Shown: positions 42,233 through 54,059 of the stretch, one piece after another | Layout of the letters: every line of letters begins with the position of its first letter | How positions within the stretch are numbered: position 1 is the stretch's first letter | DNA from: Symbiodinium microadriaticum | Taxonomy: Eukaryota > Sar > Dinophyceae > Suessiales > Symbiodiniaceae | Assembly (NCBI GenBank): GCA_001939145.1 | Contig: LSRX01000822.1 | Span: 100,425-164,424, forward strand | Direction of reading: 5' to 3' | DNA length: 64,000 bases | Program-made: the position numbers and the translations under genes | The notes under the pieces: generated by a model | Database searches by the model: none | What the model was told of the DNA's origin: nothing | The model's input: the letters and a program-made list of their open reading frames with translations, nothing else

Positions 42233-43399
42233 TCGACCTGCCGCTCCCCTTGGGGGGCACTTTGGGACTGCTGCCTGTTCCCAGCATTCCCACGGTGTGG
42301 ACGTCCTTTCGCGTGGGGGGAGGCTTGAGTCACATATCTGTCGCTGTTCCGCTCCAGTGGCCCTCGTCCAGAGGCGTAGGACCTGCGCCATAATCATAAA
42401 GGTGGGGATCGTGATATCTACTTCATTGCCCGTGACCTAGCCAGTGCAAGAACTTCACCTTGGCAGCTCAAGCAGAGGAGGGGACGAACTTCTCCAACCC
42501 GCAGGGCTTGTCGTTTGTGCTGACGCCGTTCCTGTTCTACCTGCCAGCTGGGTGGGGGACTATACCAACTCAGAGTCCGTGACTTGGGTCAGAACGGCAG
42601 GTACGGAGCGGGAACCTGCACCATAGGAATCAGGAAGACCCATGACCGAACAGATCCTCCAAGCAGGCTTTACGGAATCACCACGAAAGCTAGCGTTCCA
42701 CCAGCACGTGTCTGTAGCCGATCTCCGCAGGGCAGTGACGAAAGGGATTTGCCCCACACTTCGCCGCCTTCGACGCCAGCCCGTGACCTAAAAAGTTTCC
42801 ACATTCACTTCTGAGAGGGGGGCTCTGGGGGGACTCTTCAGATTCGAGCGGACAATCCGTGTGTGCATAAAACCCTTCGGTGTGAATTCTTTAAGCAAGC
42901 ATACAGTGCTTTCTCAGGTAAACTCTATTCCTCGGCCCAACTTGGCCATCAAATCCCAGCTTCTTTTTAACACACCTTCACAACCACTCCGTTCGATGGG
43001 GGAATTCGTGAGGACTCTCTAAGGCCCCAATTCGCTTCATTCCTTCCATGGCAGCCCGAGGTACTCGCTAAACAAAAGCGGGGGAGTGCGGTCTCGCCTT
43101 AGTAACTCACCTTCCCCATACTTTGCAATCTGTCGAGTACAGTGTTTACACTTCAACTTGGGGGGATCCGATACCCAACATCAGGGCTTGTGAACACTCC
43201 TTTCTGCAATGGTGCGAGCCTCAGTTTTGCTGTTTTCAATGCACATGTCCAGCGTGTGTTCATGAAGCAGGGGAACGCCACAAACTTCTCGTGTTATTTA
43301 TGGTCTTGCTTTTACGATCGGGGGACCCTGCAGCCCAAACTTTTCGCTCCTGTACAGTGGAGCCCCTATGGGCGAACCCCATAGGGGATGAAAAGAAAA

Positions 43400-43467
43400 C
43401 CCGTGGATTGCGGGTGCGCGTGCGCGCGCAAGGGGGGGGGGCGTCCGCTTTCCCCCTTTGCCCCGGT

Positions 43468-43499
<32 letters not shown>

Positions 43500-43545
43500 A
43501 GGGAGGGAGGGAGAGGGAGAGGGAGAGAGAGAGAGAGAGAGAGGG
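43400..43545. repeat. GA-tailed GC-hairpin repeat, copy 2
   Basis: GTGCGCGTGCGCGCGC, a G10 run, then TTTGCCCCGGTAGAGAGAG and GGGA repeats. It has the same arrangement as 4925-5070. Confidence 0.55.
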
Positions 43546-45625
43546 GAACATGCAGGGCTCTTGATGGTGGGGGGACTTGCGTCTTTAGGTTTTTCTTGAC
43601 GTTCTTTCCGGGGGATCAGCCACCCTTGCCGACATCGCAAGAGCGACAACAGACTCGCTCCTCTGCGAAGACAGAGAACCTGGCTGCGCGCATTGCGTGG
43701 GGGAAGGGGGCTCATGGGTCCCTTTCCTCGAAGCCACCTGCAAGCAAGCAAGCAAGAGAAAGAGGAGAGCTGGGGAATAGGTTCCTGCAGCCATACAGCT
43801 CATCCCGGAGATCGCGATGCTTTGACGACTTCACCGAGATTGTGACTGCAGCACCGTCCTCATCTTCGTTTTCAGGCGGGGTGGAAGACTTCGTGTATGC
43901 TGGGCGGGGGGCTACCTCCCGAAAAACAAGAGAGGAAAGTACCCGGCACTACATGGCAGCAAAGCGAGGGAGAGCTGGGCTGCCAGGAAACTCGTGGAAG
44001 CCGCGATGACCCGCTCAGCCCCGAGCCCTTTCTTTATCCGCAGAGAGGGCAAAGCCAGAGGGAGCACCAGCACTGAAACCGGCGCACCAGGACAACAAGG
44101 ACACCGACTACGCGCTCGACATCAAAGGCCAAAGTATATGTGTGGTTTACAATGCCGAGGCACCCAAAGAAGACCAAGAAGATCGCCGGGGCAAGACACG
44201 CGGCGGGCCCGACTCAGCAAGCAGCAATGGTGGGTGCCCGGTACCGCGAGCCGTTGGGCCAAGCGAGCCGCTAGAGGGAGCAAGCCGCGACCGGGAGGAG
44301 GGACTCGTGCAGAGAGTCATGAAAACTGCTGTCAAGCGGGACACGGCCAAAAAGAAATGAAGATGACCAGAACTACGGAGTACAACCTTGCAAGCTGAAG
44401 AGGCACATTCTGAGTGGTTTCTATGTGCCACAAGCAAGCAGCAGACCTGCATAACAAGCGACGAAAACATGGAATTGTCAACATCTTTGTGATAGCTGGA
44501 AACTGTCAGGAGACACGTTGGGGCCGTTGCTTGGCACCTTGGTGCCGACAGCTGGCATTGCAGATTGCACTGGGAAGCCGAGGTGGTAGTTCATGCGAGA
44601 CGAGAGAAGACTGCCGAAACCAACCACGCAGCGAAGGGTACAACTTCCTCAACCCTTCAACTGGGGCACGTGCTGAACAAGAAAGGTGCCGAAATCGTTG
44701 CTTTGCACAAACCCGCACAATGAATGTGGTGTGCCTGATCCAACATGAGTGGAGAGCCGATCATTCAGGTCAAGATCTCTCCCAGCTGCCACTTTTACCC
44801 AAGTACTGGACCCACGCCCTGACCCTGAGTGTGTTGACGCTGCTATAACCCGGGCTGCACTATGCTGCGCTACAATCGTACGTGGGTGATTTTTTACTTG
44901 CACATTCTTGCACGGGAACATCGTGATCGTGCGCCACCATGTAGAAAGAAAGGGAGACGGAGATGTTTGGATAGGAAAGCTGATCCCACGTCTGCAGATG
45001 TGGGACAGCATTACGTTTGTGTCCCAGCCTGAGCCATCCTGAGCCTAGGATCGGCAAAGGCGGCAAAATGGACGACACATCCTGCGTAGTTGCAGAGATC
45101 ATGGAGTGGACGGCCTCTTGAGCACAACCTGGTCACGGCATTTCAGCCTTTTGCCCCCTGCGCAGTTACGAGATCAGGAAGCGCACCAGAAGTTGTACGC
45201 CCGCGAGTCCGAGCCGCTGCATTGGATGAACTTGTGGAGCTCGGGTTTCCCGTGCAGTTCTGGAATCCTTCTATAAATCCTACTGCATAGCATTCTGTGG
45301 CGTGATTTGGGGTCCCCGTTTTTCCTGAAACTCTAAATTCTCATGCTGCTCCGTAGACAAGGATGCAATAAGCCGAGATCAGACAGCACATCGCTTGCAT
45401 ATACGGATCTGGCGCAGCACTGGACCCAAATTGAAATCAGCAAGCATGCGCCGACTGAGTTGAGTTTGTTCGCATGGAAGCCCCGCGTGGTCTGGGGCCG
45501 TAGCAGTCGGCTCATTGCCAGACCCTCCCTGAAGCTTAGAACTGCAAAGCTTGTTCTTTCGCAAGACGAAAGAGGAGCTGCCGCGTCGGCTGCGACGGTG
45601 ACGATGAGCAGCTTGACGGTACAAG

Positions 45626-45781
45626 TAATCGCTTCCCACGATTATTAAATCCCCCCCTAATATTAAAATGGCCGCCGCCCAAAATTTTAGGGTTTCGGGC
45701 CTAATATTAAAATGGAACCCCCGAAATCCAATTTTAATATTGGGGGGGGGGGAGCGTTTTAATATTAGGGGGAAACGATTA
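45626..45781. mobile_element. MITE-like inverted-repeat element, 156 bp
   Basis: The left end TAATCGCTTCCC and right end GGGGGAAACGATTA are inverted copies. Inside, CTAATATTAAAA occurs twice in one orientation and its complement twice in the other (about 45656, 45701, 45732, 45758). Ends flanked by TA/TAA suggest insertion at a TA or TAA target. There is no coding capacity. It could instead be a local palindrome made by rearrangement. Confidence 0.5.
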
Positions 45782-48441
45782 GTCCTTTCGCTGCATGCAT
45801 GCCGATTTTTCCGATGATGAAGAGTACGATCGAATTCGGCGTTGAAGAGGCGCCTGAGACTCACTGCACTGCGAAATACTGTAAAAGGGTAACTCAGTGG
45901 CACATCTCTAGTGATGCGTTTCGCGTCTCCAAGGCTTCTGGAGTACGAGGGGGAGATGACTCCACCGGGACTCCGGAGCCGCCAGAAGCGATCCTTGGCC
46001 AAGAGGTGAGCCAAGGACTTCGGTCTTCAGACGAGACGCCGAGATGCAGGCAGGCAGACATGGGAGACCGATTCTCTTGGAGCTGAGGTCTGAGCTCGGT
46101 CGATGAACAGCAGGGCGAGATATGTTCCATCAGCTAGCAGCCACATGCCAGGCCACTCTGAGTGGTCCCGGGTGTCAGAGGTGCAAGCCATAAATGGCTT
46201 TGCAACTAAAGGTTGCGTGCGTTGGAACGAGCTGCGTGAGAATGGCGACCAAAGCGAGCCAACCTCATTGCAGCACAAGTTGTGGCAAGTTAATCACATG
46301 AGCATAATCTGATGCAGGACCTTTATCGACCAAAGCCCGACTGCTAGAGGGCTTTGCAGTGCAGTGTTGTGAACGCATGACAGAAAGAAAGCGCAGGAGC
46401 AAGTGCGAATGGCTTAACTGTTCATGTCACATCCTGCGCTCTGGCAGTGAAGGCAAGTTTGCGCAAACTTTGCGCCGTTCCCCTGCTTAACCAAGAATGA
46501 ATCATGAATTGCCCACAGGCTTCCACCAAGAGATGGCTCTGCATGTTTCGCTGGATGCATTAGCCAGCATGAAGCAGGGCTAATTCAGAGACACGTGAGT
46601 CGGCGCGCGGTCAGCCGTGTTGAAAAGGCAGTTTTCCCTTGTGCGAAGGAGGCAATGCAGCCTGCCTAGCGTGCACCTCCCTTTATGAAGGGCTTCCACG
46701 GATCATTTGACGTTCGTCCGATTCCCCGTTTCGCTATGGGTTGAAGGGTGCAGTTCAAGGATGTTCAAGGCCAGTTGGTTAATGAAGTTGGTCAAAGTAG
46801 CCGTTTTAATCAACGAGTTGCTTCGCGTTGAAAAGCTTGGAAACATTTCACTGTCACTGTCTGCCGAGTTTGCAAGGTTGCAGGTTATTCTGCGGCGCTT
46901 GATGGCAGTTGCGCTGCTTCCGTATTGGAGCACTTGGTGGCGTGATTGGTTGGAACTATGTTTAACTATTTAATCCGGCAAAGTGCTCGGAGGTGGGAAT
47001 GATACGTGGAAGTCTGGGGAACAAAGAAATACATCGGGTGATGAGATGACGGGCTCGGGTGTTTTCGGAAGGGGGCTGGAGGAGGCGCCCTTCGGGGTTG
47101 GTGATTTGAAACGAAGGCTTGAACCAATAATCTCTGCATTGCCAGTTGGCATTAGGACTCAGGTCCGGGGGTCGGTCGTTGATCCCTTTTGACAGCTGAC
47201 GTGGTGAACCGAGTCGCGGACCGAGCTTGTTCACAGGCACTGGCGGCTTCGGCTTGATGCCAGGCCAGGATCTTGGTGGAAACGTTTCGGCTCAGATCCG
47301 GCATGTTGGGTGCTGGGAGACTCGTCGTGGGAGACGTCGAAGTTTGGCTCGCCAAGCATTGCAGCATGACAGCAGGATGTGGTTGCTTGTGCGTGCAGTC
47401 GCAATGCAGGAATGCCCAACCTGATGGAGTTCTCGGCAGACTACTCAGACTTGCAGTACGTGAGGCTTTTCGTGCGACGTTCGACCACCGCCGAAGCCAT
47501 CGCAGGCGCCTCTAAAACGAGAGTCCGTTCGAGCAGCTTGTCAGACTGAGGGCGCCGGCACCCTCGGGATGTCAGTCCCACAGGGACTGCAGGGCCTTCC
47601 CAATCTGCCGGACGCCCAGTTTTTTCACGGAGGCTAGCCTGTTTGGAGCTTGCACGAGTTGTTGCGTGCAGATTTGGTTTTGGGTCAATCAGGGATCCAA
47701 GCCGATTCGTTGTTGACAAGCACAAGCGTCGACGAGTTTGTAGGAGGGTAAACGAACACTGAACAATGAGGCCTGAGGGCAAACTAGCGCTTCAGAGTCG
47801 TAATGTTTCTTGCATTGAGGAAAACATGCATTATTCAGCGCAGGTTTAGGTCGTATGACAACGCAGGCGAACTTAAAGTCTCTGATCGGATAGCTGCTTG
47901 CCTAACAGTTCGCGACACAGCATACAAGGAGCACTGCATCATGTAATGCTCAGGTCTGCAATACACTGCTCCCTTTCCGTCCCCCTAGCTTCCATCCGGT
48001 TCTCAAGTCTCCGAGTGGAGCGTTCGGAAAAGTGCTGTGAATGTTTTCTGGCGTCAGGCAAGGACTCCAGGGCCTCCAAGGCCAGCAGCAACCCTTGCAA
48101 GCTCGCGCACACTGCCCGCATCCGCCAGGTCTACAAGGCCTACCCAACCTGCAATCTTTGGGCCCCTTGGAATGCAAGCACTGCCCGAGCACATTTCTCG
48201 AGATGTGCGACCATTGACCTACAGCAGGTTTGGCCGGAAATCCTGCCTGGGCCGCTGCATTTGTCCAGCAGCCGCCGCAGGCCACAAATGAAGAAGTAGG
48301 TTCCTGAAGCAACCTTCAGCCACGAACCTCCAGGACTGTCCAAGTTCAGCTAATGGCTCATGGGGGTTGAAAGTACAACATGCAAACCATGCGATAGTGT
48401 TGGAGGTGATCCATAAAACACTGTTGCCAGCACTGTTGCAG
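45782..48441. other. no supported gene
   Basis: Short frames only. A Gln/Leu/Gly-rich block after an AG at 48058-48100 (QGLQGLQGQQQPLQ, followed by a GC donor) may belong to the low-complexity gene downstream, but its phase does not join the next block. Confidence 0.35.
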
Positions 48442-48883
48442 GTCCCTGGGCGCAACATGGGCGGTATGCCCAACGCAGGAACCGGACCCTCGGGCGGACC
48501 TTCGAATCCAAACTTCGGGATGCTGCCCGATGCACAGACGCATGGGAGTTTTGCTTTGCAAGGGCTGAGGAGGGGCCCCGACAGAGTGTGGGCTGTTGCA
48601 AGGCCTGGCTACATGGATCTCCCCGAAAACCTGCGTGGCTTGCAGGGTGCTGGCGCCATGAGCCTGGGTAGCGGGTAGCAGGTAGCAGTGATTCATGGAG
48701 GTGGATGTCGTCTTGCGACTGTAAATGCTGGACCTGAGGGGCAGCAAGGCTCCTACAAAGGTGGGTTGGCCTTGCGCTCGGCCCCGTTTTGCCAGTGCCC
48801 GCAAGTGGAGTTGCAGCTGAATGAAACTTGCAATGTGTTGCAATGAGCTTCAGAATTTCAGGCTGGCCAGGGGGGCTTCATGG
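48442..48883 (+). CDS. possible Gly/Asn/Met-rich low-complexity protein, fragments
   Basis: The block 48442-48518 (after TTGCAG) reads VPGRNMGGMPNAG then GPSGGPSNPNFG and is followed by a GA donor. It joins in frame to 48603-48660 (PGYMDLPENLRGLQGAGAMSL, after TTGCAAG). A third block, 48862-48883 (AGQGGFMG, after TTTCAG), can be joined if the second ends earlier. Composition resembles prion-like RNA-binding protein tails. No RRM or other folded domain was found. Blocks at 49100 (TAAAPRQTYGYGKVRTRPSA) and 50150 (APGASAFGSNGSTMPASHS) may be further exons. Confidence 0.35.
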
Positions 48884-51125
48884 GCTGAGCGGGCCGAGCC
48901 ATAAGGCTCATAACACATGGCTAGGGATCCAGATGCTGGCAGCCACACTGTGCACCTAGAGACTAGTGATTTGCCTGTTCAGGGTACTCTCCCGCATTCC
49001 ATTTCGGGTTGCCATGCGATCCCACAGACTCCCAGTATCATTTGCACACTGCCTCGGCGCAGTTGCAACATCTTGCAAGATTTCAGAATCGGAACAAACT
49101 ACAGCCGCAGCGCCGAGACAGACCTATGGGTACGGAAAAGTCCGCACCCGACCATCTGCGGACACTATTAAAACCCTGACCATACCGGCCCTGTCAAACA
49201 AGTAAAGATGTTGCATGCCCTCCTCGAGTATGCACATTGGTTCCAAGATATAGCCATCTCAAAAGAACAGGCATCATCACTTCAACATGTTTCGATGCAG
49301 GAAGGCAGCCGGCAGGGGGCAATCAACAGTGCAGGAGTGCACCGACGCAATTTGCGTTACCGTCGATGCAACCCGCGTTGACGTCTATATGGGCGACCGC
49401 TTTTGGAGTGCATACGCTCATATGTCTGCTGTAGCCCAAGGGCCAGGCAAATACTTTGTACCGTTTCCACTTCTGTGCTAAAGATCGTTAGCTGGACGGA
49501 GATGGCAAGAGTCCCTGGGGACGCTGTGGACCGGTCTTTCGATGCCTGCTGCCCTGGCACATTCAATCTTACAAGGCAAGGAGGACTAATGAGCAGCGTG
49601 GCAAATTTTGAAAAAGTTTCTGTCCGTGTGATTCGGTTCATGAGTCTCTGACACTTTAGGTTGCCTTGCCCGTGTGCTGAGAAGGCCACCAGCGTGTTCT
49701 GCGGGTAAGCGCTCAGGACAGGCAAGTGTTTGCGACAGAGAGACAAACCAACTTGCCAACAAACCACTTGGTGTCGAGGAACGACCGGTTTAACGCAGAA
49801 TCAGTTTCGGCCGACGAGTCACTCTGCGTGCTGAGTAGATAACTAATTATGACTCATGCGTCGGCTTCCTCGGCGAATGATTGTCAGTTCTGGGAAGAAG
49901 GCCGGGTCATCGCTAGGCGATTATCCTAGCATGGCAGCGCAAACATATGTCTTGCATGCGTCGTCTTGCACAGAGCACCAACAGTCCTTCCAGGGTCCCT
50001 GGGAGAGAGCTTGGCAAGACTTCGCACGCCTGGACCGCAATGCCCGGGCCCGAAACATTTCGCTGTCTGGGTTTGTCAACATTGCCCAGCATGCAGACTA
50101 AGCATGAGGCATACGGCAAGTTCTCATGATAACAGCAGGCAGAACTGCATGGCTCCCGGCGCATCGGCGTTCGGCTCAAATGGCTCCACGATGCCTGCGT
50201 CACATTCAGTGCGTTCCCAGTCAACGGTTGCCCCAGGTGTCGGCTGCGCTGACTCCGATGCCGTGACCTCGAAGACCGCCCAAAGCATGCGGCATATTCG
50301 ATACGGTATTAGTATTTTGTGTTCTCAGCCACCGAGTCCGATTGGCTGTGCCGCTTCACATCATTGAAGGATGAACGGCTATATAGTCCAATATAGACTG
50401 TCGAAATCGCACGTTCCAGCGCACACTTCAGCTGCGCTATGGCCGCTACAAACTATGCAGACCTCACAGGGAAAATCCCACGAGACACGCCTGGAGACAC
50501 GAAACGAAGAGACAGCTCAAAGGCAACGGGTCCCGCCATGGCCTAGGACCATCGCAAGGGCACGTCGGCTCAGGATGCTTGAACTCTCGTCACAAGCGCG
50601 GGTAAGTCGGGCGAAGGGATTGAAATTCATGCTCTCAGATCTCACGCGTTCTCGACTCGTCCTGCAACATGCCGAGGTTGATGTGGTGACCTCGTTGACT
50701 CTGAAGGGGCTGGTGGAGATGGTGAGGCTCAAGGGAGACAGAGAGAGAGAGAGAGAGAGACGGCGGCCGAGAAGTCTTGTGAACTGAGCCCTGACAGGTC
50801 GAATGCATCGGCGTCACCCGCCCGGGAATTTGAGCTGCTTGAGCACGTCAGCCCCAAACTCAGCATGCCTGCAGAGGCCCGGCATCGTGACGACGCATGT
50901 GACATGCAGGCTGGGCGCGGGTTCCACGAGTAATTCTCAAACATAAGCTGACCGACATCGAGGCAGCCCGTCAAGAGATGCAATGAAAACAGTTTGAATA
51001 TAGTAGTACCAGTAGATCTAACATGTCAAGGGCTTTCGGCAGGTCGACGTGATTAACTGCCAGCTCGATCATCAGTCGCATGAGAGGGACGAGGCAGGGA
51101 CTAAGTATCGCCAAGGGCTGCGCAA
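48884..51125. other. no firmly supported gene
   Basis: (GA)n occurs at 50738-50762. The frame at 50371-50787 ends in RERERERRRPR from the GA repeat; its upstream part (GLKFMLSDLTRSRLVLQHAE) is protein-like but unrecognised. Confidence 0.35.
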
Positions 51126-51460
51126 GGACACGATCGAGAGAGTAGTAGCAGAAGTAGAGTCACGTCGTCGTCGTAGCAGCAGTAGCAACATTAGCAAATA
51201 GTAGTATAAGTAGTAGTACGTCGTGGTATGTGGAGTAAGTAGTAGTAAGCAGTGGTAAGTAGCAGTAAGTAGAAGTAAGGTGGGAAGCCGCAGCAAGCCG
51301 TAGTAAGTCGGGGTAAGTAGTAATGTGCAGTACGGTTGGTAGAAAGTAGTAGCAGTAAGTCGTAGTAGCAAGTCGAAGTAAGCAGTAGTATGTAGTAGTC
51401 AGCAGTAGCAAGCAGTAGTAGGTAGGAGTAAGCAGTAGTCGTGGTAGTAGTCGTGGTAGC
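51126..51460. repeat. degenerate TAG/GTAAGTA array
   Basis: AGTAGTAAGT and AGTAGCAG units with many substitutions, TAG on the + strand. Confidence 0.85.
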
Positions 51461-51639
51461 ACGGGCCTTTAACTGATCGTGGGTTCAACTACTCCCTGTC
51501 ATTGGCTGGGGATTGGGAAGGGATTACAGACGTCATGTTCTTGTGTACGGGCTTTACATGTTGTGCTGGCCGTGTGCAGTATGAATACAGGTCTTCGTTT
51601 GTGCTTTTGCTGCAAGATGTACTAATGACCATGGACCAT

Positions 51640-51785
51640 GGTGACGAAAATGATGATGATCTGATTCTGATGATCATGATGACGATGATAATGGCGATGT
51701 TGCTGATGATGTTGATGATGATGCAGAGATGGTAGAGGGTGACTGAGGATGATTGATGATGATTGAAGAGATGATGATCATCTCG
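51640..51785. repeat. GAT trinucleotide-rich region
   Basis: Interrupted GATGATGAT, followed near 51790-51835 by a CTATACTATAC-type repeat. Confidence 0.85.
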
Positions 51786-51839
51786 TTTCCTCTATACTAT
51801 ACTGTCTACCCTGCTATATACTATACCATACTATACACT

Positions 51840-52582
51840 TCACTCTACTAAGTGTACTGGGGCTTTTCAGCACTTCGACGTCACCCTGTTCCAAACTTTG
51901 CCCACCATTAATGAACAGTGCCAGGATCTCAGACTTTCATTCCCGCGCAACAAAGTCCGATGAGTCCTTGGTGCAAAAAGCGTCCATATCAAGATCTGTG
52001 CCAGTATGTGATTCACCAAACAGACATTGTGTCCTCCAAAACTTCCAAATTCTGTCACTGCCTTACCACTGTAGTCGAAAATTTCAAACATTCTCCGGGA
52101 GCATGAAGTCCTGTTTTTTTTTACAACATGTCCAGGTTTCTGTACATGTCGAGTACAAATCACACAGATCATCCTGTTGAATCATCCAACATGGCAACAA
52201 GATGCAACAAGTAGGTACCCGACGCGATTCCGCCCCTCGCGTGCAGCAACATGAAAGGGTGAACACCTACGACGTGCTGTGAAACACAATCGGAAATCCA
52301 CCTCCCCTACAAAGTCAAAGCAAAACAAGACTACGACCAATTGGCATGCACATCGCTTGCGGGCATAGAGGAAAAACTTAGCAGCGCGATGCCTACTAGT
52401 AGTATCACTAGTATCAGTAGCAGCCGGAGTAGTAGTAGTCGTCGTCGTCGTACTAGGTGGCCAGGAAATCCAAGGCGCACTCGGTTTTGCATCCAAGGCC
52501 TACTAATGCCTCTTTTGCATCCAGGGCGCACTCCGGGTCCTTTACGTACTGTAAACATGAGGCTATGCCCGGCTCCAGGGTT
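51840..52582. other. no supported gene
   Basis: Short frames on both strands; a short AGTAGT/GTCGTC patch at 52395-52450. Confidence 0.4.
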
Positions 52583-52903
52583 CAGGGTTTTCCTAAAAGA
52601 TTCTCACTTCATTCAGTCCATTGGGTTTCCGTCTCGGGAAAAGGTTCCTGCTAATTTCACTCCTTAGGGTTTTCGTGTTGGGCAACAGATTCTCACTGGA
52701 TTCACTCCTTGGGGTTTCCGTCTTGGGGAAAAGTTCCTGCTGGATGAACCGAGGGTTCGGGTTTAAAGTTCACGGTTTCGAATTTTTACCGGATGTCCTT
52801 GTTCGGCAAAAGACTCTCGCTGGATTCGCCGCATAGGGCTTTCGTGTTAGGCAACAGATTCTCACTGGATTCACTCCTTAGGGTTTCCGTCTTGGGGAAA
52901 AAT
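52583..52903. repeat. 45-bp minisatellite, about 7 degenerate units
   Basis: Units start AGGGTTT(T/C)CGT and alternate between a GTTGGGCAACAGATTCTCAC type and a CTTGGGGAAAAGTTCCTGC type, each ending TGGATTCACTCC. Clear starts lie at 52666, 52711, 52834 and 52880. On the + strand it stays open as a 15-residue repeat (LLxVxVLGxxFSLDS). Confidence 0.85.
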
Positions 52904-53345
52904 TATCGATGTTCGGTCTTTGGGAATGCAAGGCCGGGAAGCTAGACTGCTCTTGGCGTTCCTTTCTCGCCTGAGGATGCGGATGCTTGAGCGAATGACA
53001 CTGCAAGACCTCATGTTGAATTTCTTACTGTGCCCCGCGCCCTGAACATGCAGCCACGTGGCACAAACCCGCAGACGAGTGGTGCCTGGATGCTCCAAGT
53101 CGTGCAGCACGGCATTGGCGAGTGCTCTAGGCATGGCTAGACGGCTGGGATCAATGTTCTGCGACTGTCAAAAAGGTGTTTGCTTAGCCTGCTTGGGGAG
53201 GTGGGGCTGTCAGTCAAGACATGCGAGTGCACGGCAAGGGGCGCTAACAGTCACGGGCAGGGGCGCGGCAGCTCGATTTTTACGGCACGGAAGCGACATG
53301 CGAGTGCCGCTTGGATGTTTTTCCGAATCGGGCAGGGGCACAGCA
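52904..53345. other. no supported gene
   Basis: A GGGGCGCGGCAGCTCGATTTTTACGG / GGGGCACAGCAGCTCGTTTTTTAGG imperfect direct repeat, about 70 bp apart (53260 and 53334). Nothing else. Confidence 0.4.
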
Positions 53346-53412
53346 GCTCGTTTTTTAGGTAGTGGTGACTGTGGCAGTGGTAATGGTAGTGGTAGTGGTG
53401 GTAGTCGTACTG

Positions 53413-53447
<35 letters not shown>

Positions 53448-53503
53448 TGTTGTTGTTGTTGTTGTACTAGTACTAGTACTAGTACTAGTACTAGTACTAG
53501 TAC

Positions 53504-53540
<37 letters not shown>

Positions 53541-53702
53541 CGTGGTCGTAGTCGTAGTCGTAGTCGTAGTGGTAAAGGTAAAGGTAAAGGTAAAGGTAAA
53601 GGTAAACGTAATGGTAGTGGTAGTGGTAGTGGTAATGTTAATGGTAATGGTAGCAGTAACAGTAATAGTAACCGTGGCAGTAGCAGTAGCAGTAGTTGTA
53701 GA
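53346..53702. repeat. compound TAG-derived array
   Basis: Successive blocks: GGTAGT, (TAG)n, (TTG)n, palindromic (ACTAGT)n at about 53465-53505, (TAG)n, (CGTAGT)n, (GGTAAA)n at 53572-53607, (GGTAGT)n and CAGTAG. The Gly/Ser and Val open frames across it are products of the array. Confidence 0.95.
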
Positions 53703-54059
53703 TAAGTGGCTACCAGATTTCGGCTCCGGGCCTTTTGTTTATGTCACTGCCTCTGTCTCTGAAGGGCTCATGTCTGACGACGAGACGATGCTTCTTGAAA
53801 TGAGTCTAAGCGCACAGCTGACCAAGACCTGGAGCAACTCCTGAATCAGGCATCTGTTCCCAATACTGCTGCTGTATCGATGTCTGATGCTCCGGCTTGG
53901 GCTGTTGCTTTGAACAATAGTTTGCACAATCAGATGCGGACTCTGATTTCGACAACTAGCGAGATGTGTGGCAGGATGACTGTGCTGGAACAGACGAGGG
54001 CCGCCTTGATACATTGGAATAACATTTGGAATAAGAGCTGAGGGGCCTGAAGGCCAAGG

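Larger units (their letters stand above)
40545..45625. other. about 5 kb of short repeats without a supported gene
   Basis: GC-hairpin/CAAG/GA-tail repeat copies occur near 41740-41790, 41890-42010, 42090-42220, 43400-43545 and 43680-43770. (AAGC)n lies at 42190-42219. Frames such as 44142-44360 (KEDQEDRRGKTRGG) and 45160-45290 are unrecognised. A spliced-leader relic lies at 42220. Confidence 0.45.
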
